A stretch of DNA of 64,000 bases, taken from assembly GCA_028279215.1 (NCBI GenBank), contig JANQOF010000081.1, positions 22,795 through 86,794 on the forward strand, in the 5' to 3' direction. The DNA is from Pirellulales bacterium. Lineage in GTDB: Bacteria > Planctomycetota > Planctomycetia > Pirellulales > Lacipirellulaceae. Position 1 is the stretch's first letter. Every line of letters begins with the position of its first letter. Below are positions 35,129-44,196 of the stretch, one piece after another. Both the position numbers and the translations under genes were made by a program. The notes beneath the pieces are model-generated. The model saw nothing but the letters and a program-made list of their open reading frames with translations, made no database searches and was not told the origin of the DNA.

Positions 35129-36078
35129 GCGATCGCGAAAAGATGCTCGCCACAGTGGTGGGCCTGCTGATTGCCTTGTGGGGTGGCAACTGGGCATGGA
35201 AGAACTACTCGCAATGGCAGCAATCGGCAACCACCAAGCAGATAAACGCGGCCACCGACTTGCAATCGGCGCAGTTCGAGCTATCCAAAGCACGCGCCGC
35301 AGTCAACAAACTGCGAGCCTGGCGTGAGCAGTCGCTGCCTGCCAGCGTGGCTGTTGCGCAGTCGCAATATCGCGCCTGGCTGGTCGAGCAGTTGCAGGCC
35401 GCCGACTTGGAGGTCGCCGATGTGAGCCCCCGACCAACCGGGCAGCAAAGCCCGGCGTATCGAGCATTAGGTTACGAGGTGGATGCCTCAGGAAAGCTGG
35501 CAGGCGTCGTGGAGTTTCTTGATACATTCTATCGCAGCGATCAGTTGCACAAGATTAGCTTCCTTCGCTTGGCCCCACAAAATGACGGAAACGAGTTGCG
35601 GGTTACCTTGAATGTCGAAGCGTTGGTGGTTGGTGGCACCGATCGTACGGACGGTCTGTCCGACGGAGTCGCCGATCGACTGAACCTCGATACCGCCGAA
35701 CAGTACGTGGAGCGGATTTCCAAACGAAACCCCTTTGTGGCCTACACTCCGCGTCCAGCACCAAAGCCGAAGGTGGTCGAGCGGCCCCGTCCTAAACCTA
35801 CACCGAAACCTGAGTTCAATCATGCGGAACATGCGCGACTGACGGGCGTCGTGAGCGATGGCGAAGAGTTTCAGGCGTGGGTTACCATTCAAACGTTGGG
35901 CGAGCGCCTTTATCTGCGAACCGGCGACGATGTTGACATCGGACGCTTCAAGGGCACGGTGGTCGACGTGTTCGAGAAAGAACTGTTGGTCGACACCGAC
36001 GAGGGCGTGATTTCCGTGCGGGTGGGTGAGAAACTGACCGACGGCAAAAGGCTCACATCTACTCCCGCTGGCAGCTAG
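35125..36078 (+). CDS. gspM: GspM-like protein with a C-terminal GspC/PilP-like domain
   Basis: A protein of 317 residues. One N-terminal membrane helix (VVGLLIALWGGNWAW) is followed by a coiled segment and a ferredoxin-like PilO/GspM domain at about 85-175 (LAGVVEFLDTFYRSDQLHKISFLRL ... LRVTLNVEALVV). A Lys/Pro-rich linker at about 211-230 (PRPAPKPKVVERPRPKPTPK) leads to a small beta domain, LTGVVSDGEEFQAWVTIQ ... GDDVDIGRFKGTVVDVFEKELLVDTDEGVISVRVGEKL. That pattern resembles the GspC/PilP homology region that contacts the secretin. No separate gspC is present in the cluster, so this fusion may replace it (inference). Confidence 0.83.
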   Translation: MSDREKMLATVVGLLIALWGGNWAWKNYSQWQQSATTKQINAATDLQSAQFELSKARAAVNKLRAWREQSLPASVAVAQSQYRAWLVEQLQAADLEVADVSPRPTGQQSPAYRALGYEVDASGKLAGVVEFLDTFYRSDQLHKISFLRLAPQNDGNELRVTLNVEALVVGGTDRTDGLSDGVADRLNLDTAEQYVERISKRNPFVAYTPRPAPKPKVVERPRPKPTPKPEFNHAEHARLTGVVSDGEEFQAWVTIQTLGERLYLRTGDDVDIGRFKGTVVDVFEKELLVDTDEGVISVRVGEKLTDGKRLTSTPAGS

Positions 36079-36287
36079 CGTTCTTCTACCAGCCGACGCT
36101 TCGGATGCCGCGGGAAATCTTATCTGAGTATTCCCTACCGTCGAGCGAAAAAATGCTGGCGTAGATTGTTAAACTTTACCGATTATTCCGGTAGCAACGA
36201 TTCGATAAATCGTAGGGTTGGTGTGCGCGGAGTCGCTGCGCGTGCCAACAGAGTGCAAGTATCTTCGGGACTCGGGCAAATAGGCAC

Positions 36288-39200
36288 ATGGAAGGCCAAA
36301 GCAAGCTCAATTGCTATGGAACTGGATTACGGCGGGCCGCGTTTGCGCTCACGCTTGCTAGCACCTGGCTGGTTATGCCTTCAGGTGCTCATCAGGCACC
36401 TATCGACCAGCGTGCCTTCCACGTGCAACACGTCGAGTTGCAAGCGGCCGCTGCGAAGGCACGCGCATTGCTTGGCGACGATACGCGTAGCGTCGTATTT
36501 GCGGACCAGAGCTCTGGCCGTCTGCTCGTTCAGGCCCCACCGACAAAACTCGGGGAGATCCAAGAGTTACTAGAGAACATCGATCGACCGCCTGTAGCGG
36601 CCACAAATGACGACGCGGGCGAGAGCTTCCTGCGGGCCTACCAGATCACTCCCGGACGCCGCGCAGCCGCCGCTCGATGGGCTGGCGCATTCCAAGCACC
36701 AACGGGCACCCGCGTCGCGTTCGACGAACGAACAAGCCAGCTTCTGGTGATGGGACCAGACAACGTACACCGCTTCGTCGTCAGGCAAATCGAGAACCTT
36801 GGGCAAGGCGCACCGTCACCGGTGGTTGCACAAGGATCCGCGGCTAGCGAACTTCGCACGTCGTCACAGCCCGCGCAAGCATCGCCACCCGATCAAGTAG
36901 GCCCGGCACTTCGATTGACGCTTGAACGTTCTTCTGGAAATCAATTGCACCGCCAGTTGGAACAGTTACTGTCGCGACCGCTAGCGGCGACCGCTAGCCC
37001 TGCCGGCGATCGAATATCTTTCAGGGCCGAGATGGCACCAGGGACGGGGGTGCTGATAGACGCTGCGACCGCGACCGGGGACGTGTTCGTAACCGGCTCT
37101 CCGCAACAAGTGAAGGCATGGACGCATGTGTTGCGGGCCATCGACGCACCGTCGAGCACCAACTCGATGACGCAAGTCGTGGCGACACAACCCAACACCG
37201 ATGCGCAGATCCGCCAGGCACTAAGAGTCGTGCAGGCCAGTTCCGGACGGGACGCCGGGATACGAACCAATGGGCAGCTTGCGAACATGCTGTTTCAGCC
37301 GCAGGATAACACAGCCGCCGACAACACCAACGAGGAACAGGCGGTGGCGGCCGTGCCGTTCGCAGCCGGCAGCAACTCCGACGAAGGCGATCCTGGCGAG
37401 ACTGCGCTACTCGGTCCCGTTCAGGTACAATTCGTCGAAGGGCTCGACATCATTCTAATTCGCGGCAACAAACGCGACGTCGAACGCGTGATGGCAATCA
37501 TCAACCGCATCGAGCAAGTCAGCGCCGAAACGGTCCCCGCGATCGAGGTGCTCCCGCTCAAGCATGTCGAAAGCCAAGCGATGGCCCGGCTGCTCGAACG
37601 AGTCTATACACAAGTGCTGGGGGCGCGTTCTGGATCGTTGAGCATCACGCCGCTCGGCAAACCCAACTCGTTGCTCTTGGTCGGCCGACCGGAGAACGTC
37701 CGTACCGCGATCGACCTCGTCAAGCGCATCGACGTACCCGTAGAGCCAACCACCAGATTCGAAGTGTTTCCGCTCGAATACGCAGTCGCGGGCGACGTGA
37801 AGCAGATCATCGACGCGTTCCTGGCTGAACAAGAGGGCGAAGACGATGAGGACGTCAGTAGTGGCGCGTTGCGTCCCAAAGCGATGGTCGTATCCGACTT
37901 TCGCACGAACTCGTTGTTTGTGAATGCCGGACCGCGCGACCTCGCAGAGATCGCGGCCTTGGTACGCGAAATCGATGTCAACCGCGGCGCTGCGGTTGAC
38001 GAGGTTCGCATCTTCCCGTTGAAGAACACACTCGCGTCGGAACTCGCGGATGTTTTGCGGACTGCGGTACTAGCTCGTGAAGAGGGCCAGACACAGGAAG
38101 GTGGCACCGCGCTCTCGGCCCGCGTTTCCGCACTGCGATTCGTCACCATCGATCCCGAGAATCAACGCCGGTTGGAGTCGGGTGTGTTGTCGAACATTCG
38201 TGTCGCCGCCGACACTCAAGCGAATAGCTTAGTGGTCACCGCCCCGTCGGATAGCATGGACTTGATTGCAGCGCTGATCGAGCAACTCGACCAAGTGCCT
38301 GACGCCGAGGCGGAGATTAAAGTCTTCACCATCGTCAATGGCGATGCGGTAAGCCTGGCCGCCATGCTTGGCGAGTTGTTTGGTACCGGCGAAGACGACG
38401 ACGATGGGCCAGCTCTAAGAGCAGGTGAAAACTCGCTTGTGCGGCTGCAATTCTCCGTCGATGAACGCACCAACAGCATCATTGCTGCCGGCAGCCAAGC
38501 CGACCTAGCCGTGGTGTATGCGATCTTGCTGCAGTTGGACGCGAGCGAAACCCGGCAACGCAGAACCGAGGTATACCGGCTCAAGAATTCGCCGGCAGAA
38601 GAGGTGGCGATTGCACTCAACGAATGGCTCCGCACCGAACGCGAAGCCGAGGTCGCCGCCGAACTGGCCATCAGCCCGTTCGAGCAAATTGAACGCGAAG
38701 TGGTGATTGTGCCCGAACTGGTGAGCAACAGCCTGATTGTGAGCGCTACGCCCCGATATTTCGAAGAAATAGCCAATCTGGTCGACGAATTAGACGAACG
38801 GCCGCCCATGGTGGTCATTCAGGTACTCATCGCTGAGGTGCGGTTAAACGACACGGACGAGTTCGGCGTCGAGCTTGGTTTGCAAGACTCGATTCTGTTC
38901 GACCGTTCGGTAATCGACCTAGATGGCTTTCAGACAATCGAGACAACGACTATCGAACAGAGCGCCGGCGGCGCAAATGTGCAAACGGTGCAGCAGAACA
39001 TCGTCAACGCCCCCATCGTCCCGGGTTTCAACTTCAACAATCAGACCTTGGGGTCAAACGCGAGTGATAGTTCGCTGGCCACCGCAGGTACGGTTGCCGC
39101 TCAAGGGCTCTCCAACTTCGCCCTCAACCGGATTAACCCCGAACTAGGATTCGGCGGATTTGTGTTCAGCGCTAGCAGCAGCAGCGTCAGCGCGCTGCTG

Positions 39201-40088
39201 CGAGCACTCCAAGAGAATCGTCGTCTTGAGGTCCTCAGCCGTCCGCAAATTACCGCGCTCGACAATCAACTCGCGATCGTACAGGTCGGTCAACGGGTGC
39301 CACGCGTGGCGAATACCCAGATCTCGACGTTTGGTCAGACAAACACCGTTGTTTACGAGGACGTTGGTATCATTCTGCAAGTGCAACCTCGGGTGAGCCC
39401 CGACGGCATGGTCGTCATGAACGTCGAAGCCACGAAGTCAAAGGTTGGTTCGGAGGCAGAAGGTATTCCAATCTTCACAGGTGTCGACGGCAGTGTGGTT
39501 CGTGCGCCGCGGATCGACCAGATCTTTGCCAGATCCACTGTTGCCGCCGCGTCGGGTCAGACTATCGTCCTTAGCGGCTTGCTGGCGAAGGAGAGTTTCG
39601 ACGTACATCGCCGAGTACCGATTATCGCCGACATCCCGCTACTGGGCGACTTGTTCCGCTACGACGCGGTAACCGAGCAACGAAGTGAGTTGTTGATCGT
39701 GATGACTCCTCGAGTTATTCGTAACGAGCAGGATGCGGAAATGGTCAAGCAGGTCGAGTCGTCGCGGATGAGTTGGGTGTTATGCGACGTGGTGAATCTA
39801 CACGGACCTAGCGGACTGCGAAGTCGCTGCGATGAGTGGACGGCAGCCGACTCCGAGAGCGTCTATCCGACACACGTTCCTGTCGAAGGCGAATTCGTCC
39901 CCACGCCCGCCGCGGTGGAGGGACCCTATCTGCAGGATACATCCGAACCACACGACGAAGGCGTCGTAGCTCCCCAACCAGAAGCCAGCAACCAGGGCAC
40001 GCCAGCTTGGCAACCGGAAGCACAACCTGTTAGCTACCAGTCGACCAACGTTCCTCCATCACGGCTACCTGCGCCGCTAAACAACTAG
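36288..40088 (+). CDS. gspD: Type II secretion secretin GspD with an extended N-repeat arm
   Basis: The outer-membrane channel of the T2SS, 1266 residues against about 650-750 in the usual GspD. A signal-like hydrophobic segment lies at about 15-34. Five clear N1-type repeats start near residues 418, 491, 571, 677 and 759, each opening with a string such as IEVLPLKH, FEVFPLEY or TEVYRLKN and ending near VREID or LVDELD. About three weaker ones lie N-terminal. The secretin domain spans about 838-1130 (VVIQVLIAEVRLND, ALQENRRLEVLSRPQI, GQTIVLSGLL, VPIIADIPLLGDLF, SELLIVMTPRVI). A 130-residue Pro/Glu-rich tail follows. The domain before it in gspM could dock on this arm. Confidence 0.93.
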   Translation: MEGQSKLNCYGTGLRRAAFALTLASTWLVMPSGAHQAPIDQRAFHVQHVELQAAAAKARALLGDDTRSVVFADQSSGRLLVQAPPTKLGEIQELLENIDRPPVAATNDDAGESFLRAYQITPGRRAAAARWAGAFQAPTGTRVAFDERTSQLLVMGPDNVHRFVVRQIENLGQGAPSPVVAQGSAASELRTSSQPAQASPPDQVGPALRLTLERSSGNQLHRQLEQLLSRPLAATASPAGDRISFRAEMAPGTGVLIDAATATGDVFVTGSPQQVKAWTHVLRAIDAPSSTNSMTQVVATQPNTDAQIRQALRVVQASSGRDAGIRTNGQLANMLFQPQDNTAADNTNEEQAVAAVPFAAGSNSDEGDPGETALLGPVQVQFVEGLDIILIRGNKRDVERVMAIINRIEQVSAETVPAIEVLPLKHVESQAMARLLERVYTQVLGARSGSLSITPLGKPNSLLLVGRPENVRTAIDLVKRIDVPVEPTTRFEVFPLEYAVAGDVKQIIDAFLAEQEGEDDEDVSSGALRPKAMVVSDFRTNSLFVNAGPRDLAEIAALVREIDVNRGAAVDEVRIFPLKNTLASELADVLRTAVLAREEGQTQEGGTALSARVSALRFVTIDPENQRRLESGVLSNIRVAADTQANSLVVTAPSDSMDLIAALIEQLDQVPDAEAEIKVFTIVNGDAVSLAAMLGELFGTGEDDDDGPALRAGENSLVRLQFSVDERTNSIIAAGSQADLAVVYAILLQLDASETRQRRTEVYRLKNSPAEEVAIALNEWLRTEREAEVAAELAISPFEQIEREVVIVPELVSNSLIVSATPRYFEEIANLVDELDERPPMVVIQVLIAEVRLNDTDEFGVELGLQDSILFDRSVIDLDGFQTIETTTIEQSAGGANVQTVQQNIVNAPIVPGFNFNNQTLGSNASDSSLATAGTVAAQGLSNFALNRINPELGFGGFVFSASSSSVSALLRALQENRRLEVLSRPQITALDNQLAIVQVGQRVPRVANTQISTFGQTNTVVYEDVGIILQVQPRVSPDGMVVMNVEATKSKVGSEAEGIPIFTGVDGSVVRAPRIDQIFARSTVAAASGQTIVLSGLLAKESFDVHRRVPIIADIPLLGDLFRYDAVTEQRSELLIVMTPRVIRNEQDAEMVKQVESSRMSWVLCDVVNLHGPSGLRSRCDEWTAADSESVYPTHVPVEGEFVPTPAAVEGPYLQDTSEPHDEGVVAPQPEASNQGTPAWQPEAQPVSYQSTNVPPSRLPAPLNN

Positions 40089-40114
40089 CCAGTTTCGTTC
40101 TGCAAAGATTCGCT

Positions 40115-41002
40115 ATGACCAACCACCTCCAAGCAAGCTTGTTTATGGCATTGGCAACCTTCGTGCTCGCGGTTGGAGTTCCCGGTTGCCAAGGCGTTTC
40201 GAACAAACTCGTCGACGCGAACCCGATCAAGTCGTGGAATGAAACGCCGCCGCAGATTGAGGTTCCGGAACGCTTAGTCGGAGCATGGACGGAGGCTGTA
40301 CTTCATCGAAACGGCGAGGGAACGCGAGGTTTTGGCGGACGGCTGTACTTCTATGGTCGTGGATCCGGCGAACCGGTCCGGGTCGATGGTAGACTGGTCG
40401 TTTACGCCTTTGCCGAGGATGGACGAAGTCCCACCGACAATCGTCCCACCAAACGCTACGTGTTCCCGCCCGAACAGTTTGCCAAGCATGAAAGCGATTC
40501 GGAAATCGGCGTTTCCTACAGCATCTGGCTGCCTTGGGACAACGTAGGCCGCGAACAGGCCGAGGTGAGTTTGATTGCCCGCTTCGAGCCCTCCCAGGGG
40601 GGCGGGCTCGTCGTGAGCGATCAAACTCGCCATCGCCTGCCCGGCAAGCCGCGGCAAGATACGATGATCGCCGACAAGGCTCCCACACCAACCATCACGC
40701 GAACGTCGTTGTCGACCAATCCGGGGCCAGCGACGACGCAGGCGGTGTATCAGGAGAATATGGACGACAATCGACCCACGTTGAAGGCCACTACAATTTC
40801 ACTTCCCGGCCGGTTCAAGAACGTCGGCCAATCGGAGCCAGTTCCCGGATCGGATCCAGCGGGCGAAGTCGTGTCGTCGGTGTCTACAGTAGCTTCGGCA
40901 GAATTGCAGCCCACGCCTGTGCAAACGACCGTCAAGTATCTCACTCCTGGGGAATCGGTGCGGCGATCGCTTCGCCCACGGTCATCCGGTTCGTCACACT
41001 AG
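40115..41002 (+). CDS. Conserved exported protein next to the T2SS
   Basis: A protein of 295 residues beginning with a lipoprotein-like leader (ATFVLAVGVPGCQGVSN); the -2 proline makes the lipobox imperfect. The mature part has an ordered beta-rich domain at about 35-180 (LVGAWTEAVLHRNGEGTRGFGGRLYFYGRGSGEPVRVDGRLVVYAFAEDGR ... VSYSIWLPWDN). A low-complexity Pro/Thr tail follows. I do not recognise a named family. It starts 26 bases after the secretin stop, so it is probably the last gene of the operon and may serve it, for example as a pilotin-like lipoprotein (inference). Its 3' end overlaps the convergent neighbour by 62 bases. Confidence 0.75.
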   Translation: MTNHLQASLFMALATFVLAVGVPGCQGVSNKLVDANPIKSWNETPPQIEVPERLVGAWTEAVLHRNGEGTRGFGGRLYFYGRGSGEPVRVDGRLVVYAFAEDGRSPTDNRPTKRYVFPPEQFAKHESDSEIGVSYSIWLPWDNVGREQAEVSLIARFEPSQGGGLVVSDQTRHRLPGKPRQDTMIADKAPTPTITRTSLSTNPGPATTQAVYQENMDDNRPTLKATTISLPGRFKNVGQSEPVPGSDPAGEVVSSVSTVASAELQPTPVQTTVKYLTPGESVRRSLRPRSSGSSH

Positions 41003-41666
41003 TAATGCCTGGTTGCTGCGCAATCAGCTGCTCGACGAGCATTCGCTCAAACTCGTCGGCTGCGGTACCCGTGACCACTACGTTACCCCTGTCGCGCTCA
41101 AACGCCATACCTGCCACCTTTCGGTCGGCGAGCAGAGTTGCCAGGCGCGCTGTGAACTCCGACATCATCAGACTATCCGCCGGATTGGGATAGTCGAAAC
41201 CAATCTTAACTTGTACCCGAATTTGCTGTTTGGTTGGCCCTGGTCCTGCGTCTGCATTCTGACCGCGATTGATCGAACGCTCGATGCGATTCATGAATTG
41301 CTGGCCCTGACGCGTCATGTTCTCGAACATGGCAGTCACCTCCGAGCTATCGCGACCTACAAAGCCGCCACCCGACTGGTCAAAGCCTCCTTGGCCCATA
41401 CCCAAACCGCCAAAGCCCGTGTTACCAAATCCGGTATTGCCAAGGCCCGACTGGCCAAATCCACCCTGACCAAGCCCCGAGCCAAATGCCCCTGTTCCAA
41501 GACCGCTCGCGGAGTTTCCGAATCCGTTGCCTCCAAAGCCGGTGCCGCTGCCAAACCCCGAACCTGGCGCCTGACCACCTCCGATCGACTGAGCAAAGGC
41601 CGAGTTCGCCACCAAGATGGAAGCGGCCACGGCGAACCACTCTAATCGTCGAGTTACAAATGACAT
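40941..41666 (-). CDS. Exported Gly/Phe-rich protein with a BON-like C-terminal domain
   Basis: A protein of 241 residues with a signal peptide (FAVAASILVANSAFAQS). Residues about 28-110 are a Gly-Phe low-complexity tract made of repeats such as GTGFGGNGFGNSA and GLGQGGFGQSGLGN. The C-terminal 90 residues (VQVKIGFDYPNP ... RGNVVVTGTAADEFERMLVEQLIAQQPGITSVTNRMTV) have the strand-helix-helix-strand order and wording of a BON domain, a phospholipid- or envelope-associated fold. It starts at ATG 41666 with GGAG upstream. It faces the T2SS and overlaps the end of its last gene, so the two messages share 62 bases of antisense. Confidence 0.8.
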   Translation of the reverse strand: MSFVTRRLEWFAVAASILVANSAFAQSIGGGQAPGSGFGSGTGFGGNGFGNSASGLGTGAFGSGLGQGGFGQSGLGNTGFGNTGFGGLGMGQGGFDQSGGGFVGRDSSEVTAMFENMTRQGQQFMNRIERSINRGQNADAGPGPTKQQIRVQVKIGFDYPNPADSLMMSEFTARLATLLADRKVAGMAFERDRGNVVVTGTAADEFERMLVEQLIAQQPGITSVTNRMTVGEAIAAPIPQE

Positions 41667-41831
41667 GGAACGGCTCCGCGAATTAGGAAACAAGTTGCCA
41701 GTGGCCTGAGTAATCCCCACGACTATCTGCCACTTTAGTATAACGTATACAGTGCGCCGGCGACGCCCAATTTCCGTCCGAAGCCGAACCCGACCGGGCT
41801 GCTTTGCCCCAGTTCCCACAGGCAAATATCG

Positions 41832-43682
41832 ATGAACTCACTCAAGTTGCTGCTGGTTGCTTCGCTGCTGCTCTCCGTGTTGCCGTGCTCGGCAAGGGCT
41901 CAGGAGGAGTTTGAGCGGCCCTCGGCCATGCGACTTTTTCCTTACGAGACAATCGCATTCGCGCGTGTCGCGCATGGGCGGGAGCTGTACGAACGATTTC
42001 GCCAGACAGGGTTTGGCGGCATGCTCGACGATCCGCAGATGACGCCGTTCATCGATGCCACCTGGGGCTTCACGGGTGACCAGTACACGGAGAACGCCGC
42101 TGAGGACATCGGTTTCGATTGGGAAGACTTCTCTCGAATTCCCAAGGGTGAACTGGCCATCGGACTTGTCGACCGGAGCAAGGCGAACATGGGCGTGCTG
42201 GTACTCGCCGACTTCGACGGCGCGCAGGACGACGTCGACTTCTTTTTGGAGAGGTTCGACCAGCGTTGGGCGAATGAGGGAATAGTGGTCGAGACCGAAG
42301 ACGTCGAGGGCGAGCAATTGACGATTGTGCGTCGGGGTGACGATCGCTCGTCGTCGTTCGGCTATGTGGTAAAGGATACTTGCTTGGTGGGAAGCAACGA
42401 CGAGACGTTGCTGCGGCACGTACTCGACCGCTGGGCAGGGCGCGTCCCCATGGCGGAACCATTGGAGGACGACGCATTGGACGAAGAGTTGCAAGAAACC
42501 AACGAGCCGCCTCCCGGCACACGATCGCTTGCCGAGAACGACGAGTTCGCCACGATTCTGCAGGAGTGCAGCACTCAACTGGAGGAATCGCCACAGGTCG
42601 TGTTGTACGCCGACCCCATTACGCTCATTCGTCGAGCGTTCGCCGGGAATACGGGCGCAGCGCTGGCGATTGCCACGTTTCCCGCCTTGGGGCTCGACGG
42701 CATCCTTGGGGCCGGAGGGACAGCGACATTCGCCACCGATAACTGGGATAGCGTTTCGCATCTGCATCTACTGCTTGGCAATCCTCGCTCTGGCGTGTTG
42801 ACTCTATTGCGTTTCAAATCGGGCGACGTCACCCCGCCAAACTACGTACCCGCAAACGTATACGGTTATTCCACTCTCTATATGGATGCGCCCGGAATTT
42901 ACGAGCGGTTGGTACAACTGGTCGATCGGTTTCGCTACGAAGGTGCATTTGAAGACTCCATCGAAAGCGGCATCTCGGAGCGGCTGGGTGTCGATTTCAA
43001 GGAAGTGGTGATCAACAATTTGGCGGGGCGGGCGACGCTAGTAACCAGTTACGACGAACCACGTCGATTTCAAGGCGAGCAGCGCGCCGTCACTGTGACA
43101 TTGATCGATCCCGAACTTGCAGCCCAAGCCCTGACAAAGATTGTCGACAAGTTCGGTCAACGTATCGAACTGCAAGAGTCTGGCGGAGTTGAGTACTTCG
43201 CATTGGTGCCTCGACGCTTTCGGGATGTGCCCGAGGACGAGCGACCGCTGTCGCCTTGCTTCGCGGTGCTGGACGACACCCTGATCGCCAGCAGTTCGAC
43301 GCCGCTGCTGCATGCAATGATCGAGTCTCACCAAGGCACTCGTCCGCGGCTTGCCGATTCGATCGAATACAAGGTCATACAAAGCCGTGTCGAACGACTC
43401 ACTCGTGGGCAGGAGTTGGCGTTGTTCTACTATGAAAATGCCGTCGAGGTGCTGCGTCACTGGTACGAGGTCTCGCAAACCGATCGGGCTCGAAACGGGC
43501 TTGCGCGTTTGGGAGAAGGCTCGGCGGCCGCCGCAGGTTTTTTGGAAGTCTTGGAAACGAACGACTTGCCACCATTCGAGTTGATCGAAGAGTACATGTC
43601 GCCGACGGGTGGGTACCTGATCGACACGGATACTGGGCTACATTTCATGGCGTTCGACATCCGTAAAGCGGGTGACGAATAG
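41832..43682 (+). CDS. Large secreted protein of unknown function (DUF3352-like)
   Basis: A protein of 616 residues with a signal peptide (LKLLLVASLLLSVLPCSARA). It then has the pattern of planctomycete DUF3352-like proteins: an early RLFPYETIAFARVAHGRELYERFRQ segment and DFSRIPKGELAIGLVD. Strings such as VLVLADF, DTCLVGSNDETLLRHVLDRW and FAVLDDTLIASSSTPLLHAMIESHQG follow. This last repeat type occurs twice and suggests a duplicated domain. No catalytic motif is visible. It is the last plus-strand gene of the T2SS region and could be a secreted substrate (inference). Confidence 0.8.
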   Translation: MNSLKLLLVASLLLSVLPCSARAQEEFERPSAMRLFPYETIAFARVAHGRELYERFRQTGFGGMLDDPQMTPFIDATWGFTGDQYTENAAEDIGFDWEDFSRIPKGELAIGLVDRSKANMGVLVLADFDGAQDDVDFFLERFDQRWANEGIVVETEDVEGEQLTIVRRGDDRSSSFGYVVKDTCLVGSNDETLLRHVLDRWAGRVPMAEPLEDDALDEELQETNEPPPGTRSLAENDEFATILQECSTQLEESPQVVLYADPITLIRRAFAGNTGAALAIATFPALGLDGILGAGGTATFATDNWDSVSHLHLLLGNPRSGVLTLLRFKSGDVTPPNYVPANVYGYSTLYMDAPGIYERLVQLVDRFRYEGAFEDSIESGISERLGVDFKEVVINNLAGRATLVTSYDEPRRFQGEQRAVTVTLIDPELAAQALTKIVDKFGQRIELQESGGVEYFALVPRRFRDVPEDERPLSPCFAVLDDTLIASSSTPLLHAMIESHQGTRPRLADSIEYKVIQSRVERLTRGQELALFYYENAVEVLRHWYEVSQTDRARNGLARLGEGSAAAAGFLEVLETNDLPPFELIEEYMSPTGGYLIDTDTGLHFMAFDIRKAGDE

Positions 43683-43698
43683 CCGCTTTACCACTTCG

Positions 43699-43893
43699 CT
43701 ACCGATCGACGTCTGGCTTCTCATTGCCATCTCGGTCGTAGCGGTTGTAGGCGAAGTAGACGAAAACGCCGGGCAGGAACACCAGGCACACTACGTAGAA
43801 TGGTGTCACCATTACGGCCAACACCACAACGATCGCCGCCAGCACGAGCCACACCCACCACGTGTCGCGCCACAGTCCGATTAAAGGTCCCAT
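43699..43893 (-). CDS. Small two-helix membrane protein
   Basis: A protein of about 64 residues, hydrophobic at two stretches (WWVWLVLAAIVVVLAVMVTPFYVV and VFLPGVFVYFAYN), ending in a short charged tail (RYDRDGNEKPDVDR). I recognise no function. ATG 43893 is preferred; an in-frame start at 43956 would add a non-hydrophobic leader of 21 residues. It runs against the DUF3352-like gene and away from sucA. Confidence 0.65.
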   Translation of the reverse strand: MGPLIGLWRDTWWVWLVLAAIVVVLAVMVTPFYVVCLVFLPGVFVYFAYNRYDRDGNEKPDVDR

Positions 43894-44081
43894 TTTCGCA
43901 GCTATCACACTCCCGTAGCGGACGTCTCCAAACCGACTCCCTGTCGAGGACGGCACCTAAAGCACTTGCGAGTAAAGCGGAGATTATAGCCGGGTCGCAT
44001 GCCGCCCGGGCAACCCCTTCGCCTCCGGCGCCCAATCCATGACCATCTGCGCGAAAAACCGCAGAATCGCTGCTGCCGCAA

Positions 44082-44111
44082 TTGCCTAAGTCGAGGGTCA
44101 AGGCGCATAAT
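44082..44111 (+). promoter_or_regulatory. Candidate promoter of sucA
   Basis: TTGCCT at 44082-44087, an 18-base spacer and CATAAT at 44106-44111 resemble a housekeeping promoter and would start a leader of about 79 bases before sucA. Confidence 0.35.
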
Positions 44112-44196
44112 AACGAAATAGGCCTCACGCAATTGTCAGGCGTGGCCGACGCTAAGTCATTTGTAGCGCACAAGTTGGCGACCCACGCCACCGACG

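Noticed and set aside
41361..41560. CRISPR-like or tandem repeat array
   Set aside because: The repeats are Gly-Phe codons inside an exported protein, of uneven length and without unique spacers.
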